From positions 2,501 to 66,500 of the forward strand of contig NZ_LT574837.1 in assembly GCF_900086725.1 (NCBI RefSeq): a stretch of DNA of 64,000 nucleotides, written 5' to 3'. Under the pieces are notes generated by a model that searched no databases, was not told the origin of the DNA, and saw only the letters and a program-made list of their open reading frames with translations. Made by a program: the position numbers and the translations under genes. This document shows positions 60,143 through 64,000 of the stretch, one piece after another; the stretch's first letter is position 1; the number at the start of each line of letters is the position of its first letter. Origin of the DNA: Bariatricus massiliensis (GTDB lineage Bacteria; Bacillota; Clostridia; Lachnospirales; Lachnospiraceae).

Positions 60143-61080
60143 TACGTCTCCTCCCAATATACTTTGTCTAAAGTCCACCTCTTCACTAGAAACTTTGGTA
60201 TATTTCTATAATGCTTTCCGGCAATATACGCCCCTGCCTTTACAATGCTCACAGAGAAAAGTCTGGGTATACACGCAGCTTCACCATGCCTCATTAAATA
60301 TCCAGCCGTCTCTTTTATCAGCCTTGCCCCTCGTTTCGTGGGAGCCATACCGCCAAATATGCTATCGTATTTTTTATGTACCACCCCAATATCAAAGTTT
60401 CTCCTCCACTGCATCTTATAAGAGAACCGATGACTATGGACAACTCTTGCATCGGCTGCATATATGGCTGATGCCCCCTGCGTGAGTGCTCTGGCCGCAA
60501 ACACGCTATCCTCGCTCAAAAGAATCCGCTGCTCAAATCCTCCCACTTTTTCATACCAGTCTCTGCGGTATGCGGCACACACATTCGATGTAAAGCACCC
60601 GTCTATACCATATTGCTCCATATCCTGCCGTCTTTTCACACGCCCTGCTGGCGGATAGGTGAAGTACCGTGTAAAGGTCTCCACCGGGCCACACCTCCCG
60701 TCGGGGATGTGTCTGCCGTAAGCCACCGCGCTTTCAGGCTCTTTCAGGGCCTCCACCAAATGCTCCAGCATCTTTCTGTCGGCCGGAACCGCGTCCTGAA
60801 CCATAAAAAGAAGAATATCCCCATCCCTTTCCGATGCCCACCTGTGCCGGGTTCCTCCGTGATTAAAATCCTGCTTTTTTATTTTTGTAATTGCTATACC
60901 GGGAACTCCTTTAAAGCGCGACCCGGTTCTCTCCACCCAGCCGTCTTCCTCGTTCTCTTCCACGCTTAAGATGAGTGTGATACTTCTAATGGGATAAGAT
61001 TGTTTCAACAGCATCTCCACACACTTTTCGAGGCGGCCGTCCGGTCTCCACACCGGAATCATGACATCAACCGTATCCAT
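60142..61080 (-). CDS. family 2 glycosyltransferase
   Basis: A 312-aa GT-A-fold enzyme. The ATG at 61080 is preferred (AAAGGAAAGG upstream, start of DVMIPVWRPD); an in-frame start at 61134 adds an unlikely leader. Seen are the nucleotide-sugar start, GGTRHRW and FMVQDAVP in the place of the DxD region, and ILLSEDSVFAARALTQG near residue 200. The pattern is close to rhamnosyltransferase-like GT2 proteins. It probably adds a sugar to a wall or capsule polymer and is coupled to the LCP gene. Confidence 0.83.
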   Translation of the reverse strand: MDTVDVMIPVWRPDGRLEKCVEMLLKQSYPIRSITLILSVEENEEDGWVERTGSRFKGVPGIAITKIKKQDFNHGGTRHRWASERDGDILLFMVQDAVPADRKMLEHLVEALKEPESAVAYGRHIPDGRCGPVETFTRYFTYPPAGRVKRRQDMEQYGIDGCFTSNVCAAYRRDWYEKVGGFEQRILLSEDSVFAARALTQGASAIYAADARVVHSHRFSYKMQWRRNFDIGVVHKKYDSIFGGMAPTKRGARLIKETAGYLMRHGEAACIPRLFSVSIVKAGAYIAGKHYRNIPKFLVKRWTLDKVYWEET

Positions 61081-61172
61081 TCTGCCGTCCTTTCCTTTCC
61101 CTCTACTATCTGTTATAATAATTGCATCGGGCACATACCCTGCCCACAGCTTACTGCAAAGGAATTACTATC

Positions 61173-62156
61173 ATGAAATTAAGTATTATTATACCCAATT
61201 ATAATGGTCTTCGCTTTTTGCGAAAATGTCTCTCCTCCCTTGCTCAGCAGACATTCTCAGATTTTGAGATTGTCATTGTCGATAATGGCTCTTCTGATGG
61301 CAGCATTGATTTTATCACAAAGCACTGTCCCGAGGTACGGCTTCTTGCTCTTCCTCAAAACACAGGCTTTTCTAAGGCTGCAAATATTGGCATTCGTTCT
61401 TCTAATACTCCCTATATCATGCTGTTAAACAACGATACTGCACTTGCCCCGGATTGTATTGAGCATCTGATGCACTGCATCGAGAATGTGCCATATGCCT
61501 TCTCTGCCGGCGCAAGAATAGTGAAAGCCTCATCCTCTGGCCTGATTGACACCGGGGGAGATTATTACAATATCTTTGGATATGCGTTCTGCAGGGGGCA
61601 AGGGCTTAAGACGGATACCCTCCCGGACCGGATATACCCTGTATTTACCAACTGTGCCTGCGCCGTCATTTACCGCAGAAGTTTGTTGGAGAAGACAGGG
61701 TTGTTTGACGAGCGCTTCTTCGCCTATCTGGAAGATGTAGACATCGGTTTTCGGGCAAGGAGGCTCGGACTATCCAATGTGCACTGTCCTAACGCTTACG
61801 TCTATCATGTAGGCAGCGGAACTACCTCCGCTAAATATACGGCTTTCAAAGTCTTTCATTCCGCCAAGAACAATATACTGCTCTGTCAGAAAAACCTTAC
61901 TTTTCTCCAAAAATTTCTTCACCTTCCGGCTCAGACTGCCGGAACTATATTGAAATACCTGTTCTTCCGACGGCGTGGACTGGGAGCGGCTTACGTCTCC
62001 GGATGCTTTGCCGGCCTGCGCACCGCAATTTGCACGCCTGCGCCAAAAAGAACGTTTAAACAATCTTTCTCTTCCTTTGTACGTACCGAACCATGGCTCG
62101 TCCAAAGCAGCTTTTTTTATATTGCACAGTATGTAAGTCGCCATCTCCCCTGCTAA
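61173..62156 (+). CDS. family 2 glycosyltransferase
   Basis: A 327-aa enzyme. The ATG at 61173 follows AAAGGAATT; an earlier in-frame ATG at 61122 lacks a ribosome site. IIIPNYNGLRFL starts the GT-A fold, IVDNGSSDGS binds the nucleotide, MLLNNDTALAPD holds the metal site and YLEDVDIGFRARRLG is the acceptor-side motif. This is the WbbL-like rhamnosyltransferase type. Its stop codon overlaps that of the convergent gene (shared CTAA at 62153-62156). Confidence 0.88.
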   Translation: MKLSIIIPNYNGLRFLRKCLSSLAQQTFSDFEIVIVDNGSSDGSIDFITKHCPEVRLLALPQNTGFSKAANIGIRSSNTPYIMLLNNDTALAPDCIEHLMHCIENVPYAFSAGARIVKASSSGLIDTGGDYYNIFGYAFCRGQGLKTDTLPDRIYPVFTNCACAVIYRRSLLEKTGLFDERFFAYLEDVDIGFRARRLGLSNVHCPNAYVYHVGSGTTSAKYTAFKVFHSAKNNILLCQKNLTFLQKFLHLPAQTAGTILKYLFFRRRGLGAAYVSGCFAGLRTAICTPAPKRTFKQSFSSFVRTEPWLVQSSFFYIAQYVSRHLPC

Positions 62157-64000
62157 ATCCTTAGCGAGAAATCATGCCTGTCCAGTGTAAGATTGGGATT
62201 GTAAGCAGGATCTCCCCGCTCAAGAAACTGCCCCCATCTTCTCTGGAAAAACGCAATCTCCCGCTGGAATCTTTCTACCTTCTCGGGAGTGTCCTCTGCT
62301 CCCCTTGTCTTAGACTCATCATGATACCAGACAGAAAATGGATTATATACAATCCGATATCCCAGCTCTCCCACCCGGAGGCAGAAGTCCGTGTCGTTAA
62401 AAGCCACTTGAAGCTCGGTATCAAATCCCCCTGCCCGTTCAAATACTTCTTTCTTCACCATCATACAGGCCGCCGTCACTGCACTATAATCTTGCACACA
62501 GGTAATACGGCAGAAATATCCCGGGTCATTTTCAGCCGCTCCCAAAAAAGCATGCCCCGCCACACCGCCAAGTCCAACCACAACACCTGCATGTTGAATT
62601 GTATCGTCAGGGTATAGAAGCTTTGCCCCCACGATTCCCACATCAGCCCTCATGCAGTAAGCTGCCAGTTCACGGATACCGTCACTGTCCGCCATGCAGG
62701 TATCATTATTCAAAAGCAGGAGATACTCTCCATGCGCATACCCTGCGGCAAAGTTCTGTATGGAAGAATAATTGAATTCCTTTTCATAATGTAGGATACG
62801 GACGTTCTGAAACTTCGTCTCTAATTCTTTGTAATAAGAGAACGTTTCCTTTTGCTCACTGTTGTTTTCCACAATCAAAATCTCAAGGTTCGTCCAAGCC
62901 TTATGTTTCAAAATAGATTCTATACATTTCCGCAAATCCTCTTTATGATCTTTATTCGCTATGATGATTGAAACAAAAGGCTCACGGGCAATTCCATACA
63001 CAGAGCGGTAATACCCCGGGGACATGAACTGTACATCCGCCACTATCCCGGTACGTTCATAATGAGCCAGTATGGCCCTTCTTCCCGCGTCGTAGGCATA
63101 GCGTTTGCTGTCCGGATTGCCCGCGACAGAGTCAGGATGAATCCTCCAGTGATAGAGAATTTTCGGGATGTGGACAATCTTATCCGTTGCTTCGATGCAG
63201 CGCAGGATAAAATCATAATCCTGCGAACCTTCATATTCTGCCCGCAGGTACCCGACACGCTCAAAAAGTGGTCTGCCCACGACAAACAAATGGCACATAT
63301 AATTGGCGCTGCGCAACAGATCCAGATTAAAATCCGGCTTGAAATGAGGCTGGTAATACTTCCTGCCGTCGGAAGAAATCTTGTCCTCATCGGTATAAAT
63401 AATCTCCGTCTCTTTCTCCTGATTCAGTACTCTTACACACTCATAGAGGGCATCCGGGGCAAGCATATCGTCATGATCCAGAAAGACAATGTAATCCTCT
63501 CCGACCCGCTCAAGCGCCCGGTTAGTATTTTCTACAATCCGTAGACTTTCCTGATTACGGATAACCTGTATCCGCTCATCTTTCCGTTCATATAAGGAAA
63601 GCCTCTCTGCCAAAGGACTTGCTTCTCCGCTTCCGTCCGACAAATATAGTCTCCAATTTCCATAAGTCTGGCTCCGCACCGAGTCCACCATTGCATCCAA
63701 ATACGACTCCGGTGTCCGGTACAGGGGCACGACCACCGCAAACTCCGGCTCATATTCAAACCTTTCACTTTTCTGCCGCTCCAGCGCTGCCGGCCCCGGC
63801 ATATATTTCATCCTGAATATCTCATAGGTCGTGGTCTCTCTCTTTGTGGCTTTTTCCAGACAACGGTAAACAGTACGCTTCACCCCGAACTGCTGGTAAT
63901 ACACCTGCGCTTTTCTGAGGCCCCGCTTCAGTTTTGTAAAACGGCCTCCTAAAATACCATGGAGCCGGGAAAGAATAAACTCACATGCCCTGTCCCCACA
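62153..64000 (-). CDS. two-domain family 2 glycosyltransferase, 5' end outside window
   Basis: The frame is open to the window edge, with at least 33 codons beyond a GTG at 63904 (for example CEFILSRLHGILGG), so the start lies outside. The first GT2 domain begins FAVVVPLYRTPE and has IVFLDHDDMLAPDAL. The second begins VSIIIANKDHKED and has YLLLLNNDTCMADSD and FNDTDFCLRVGELGYR. Two joined GT2 domains suggest it adds two sugars or makes a repeat. It ends opposite the plus-strand glycosyltransferase with overlapping stops. Confidence 0.87.
   Translation of the reverse strand, partial: CGDRACEFILSRLHGILGGRFTKLKRGLRKAQVYYQQFGVKRTVYRCLEKATKRETTTYEIFRMKYMPGPAALERQKSERFEYEPEFAVVVPLYRTPESYLDAMVDSVRSQTYGNWRLYLSDGSGEASPLAERLSLYERKDERIQVIRNQESLRIVENTNRALERVGEDYIVFLDHDDMLAPDALYECVRVLNQEKETEIIYTDEDKISSDGRKYYQPHFKPDFNLDLLRSANYMCHLFVVGRPLFERVGYLRAEYEGSQDYDFILRCIEATDKIVHIPKILYHWRIHPDSVAGNPDSKRYAYDAGRRAILAHYERTGIVADVQFMSPGYYRSVYGIAREPFVSIIIANKDHKEDLRKCIESILKHKAWTNLEILIVENNSEQKETFSYYKELETKFQNVRILHYEKEFNYSSIQNFAAGYAHGEYLLLLNNDTCMADSDGIRELAAYCMRADVGIVGAKLLYPDDTIQHAGVVVGLGGVAGHAFLGAAENDPGYFCRITCVQDYSAVTAACMMVKKEVFERAGGFDTELQVAFNDTDFCLRVGELGYRIVYNPFSVWYHDESKTRGAEDTPEKVERFQREIAFFQRRWGQFLERGDPAYNPNLTLDRHDFSLRI

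Noticed and set aside
62153..62156. Terminator between the convergent glycosyltransferase genes
   Set aside because: The stop codons overlap in the shared CTAA, so there is no intergenic space; no hairpin with T tract is visible at the junction.

Overview
The window reads as chromosome of a low-to-moderate GC Gram-positive anaerobe of the Clostridia, most likely Lachnospiraceae-like. This is an inference from gene content (TsaB/TsaD/TsaE with RimI, an FMN-riboswitch-controlled RibU, SipW-type secretion, class B sortase, LytTR regulators, strong AGGAGG ribosome sites); no rRNA or marker gene is present to fix the genus. Nearly all genes lie on the minus strand.

Layout. 1-5.5 kb: housekeeping block with tRNA-Ser(UGA), ispD, tsaD, rnz, a small four-cysteine protein, rimI, tsaB, tsaE and a YcxB-like membrane protein. 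5.6-10.4 kb: one apparent operon read from a LytTR-type promoter at about 10.3 kb: a wall-anchored FIVAR-like protein, a 65-residue HU-like half protein, an EAL protein, HU, an unknown protein and a lipoprotein, closed by a terminator. 10.4-42.2 kb: a roughly 32-kb single-strand surface locus. It holds an NlpC/P60 hydrolase, a class B sortase, a 2436-residue wall-anchored protein with about 24 Ig-like repeats, four SipW-type/TasA-like exported proteins, a SipW-like signal peptidase with a long charged tail, a second Lys-type signal peptidase, two giant secreted SdrD-B-containing proteins (1816 and 1682 aa), two DivIVA-like coiled-coil proteins, two signal-peptide/one-TM proteins, two tiny membrane peptides (50 and 52 aa) and two LytTR response regulators. 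A third LytTR regulator is divergent at 42.5 kb. 43.2-48.4 kb: a TPR-like membrane protein, a transglutaminase-like lipoprotein, then three consecutive decayed genes (lipoprotein, DUF1266-type protein with anti-sigma-like N terminus, ECF sigma factor). 48.5-54.7 kb: flotillin, an RNA-polymerase-alpha-CTD-like small protein with its own LytTR-type promoter, small membrane proteins, a YczE-family protein and ribU under an FMN riboswitch, with repeat-rich intergenic DNA. 54.7-64 kb: tex, a plus-strand LRR wall protein, an LCP-family protein and three glycosyltransferases; the last runs off the window.

How it fits together. The surface locus looks like a self-contained assembly system: secreted subunits, dedicated signal peptidases, a sortase, a peptidoglycan hydrolase, cytoplasmic coiled-coil proteins that could mark a place on the membrane, and its own regulators. 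Two blocks repeat the same part list (LytTR regulator, signal-peptide/TM protein, tiny TM peptide, coiled-coil protein, giant adhesin), which suggests an ancient tandem duplication. Three promoters (10.3, 42.2 and 50.65 kb) carry a 10-bp direct repeat of type TGAACCGCAA with an exact 21-bp period, each with a -10-like hexamer at the same distance. A fourth promoter (34.0 kb) has a different 13-bp direct repeat with the same 21-bp period. This is the layout expected for LytTR-activated promoters and ties the surface locus to the EAL/HU operon and to the alpha-CTD-like gene.
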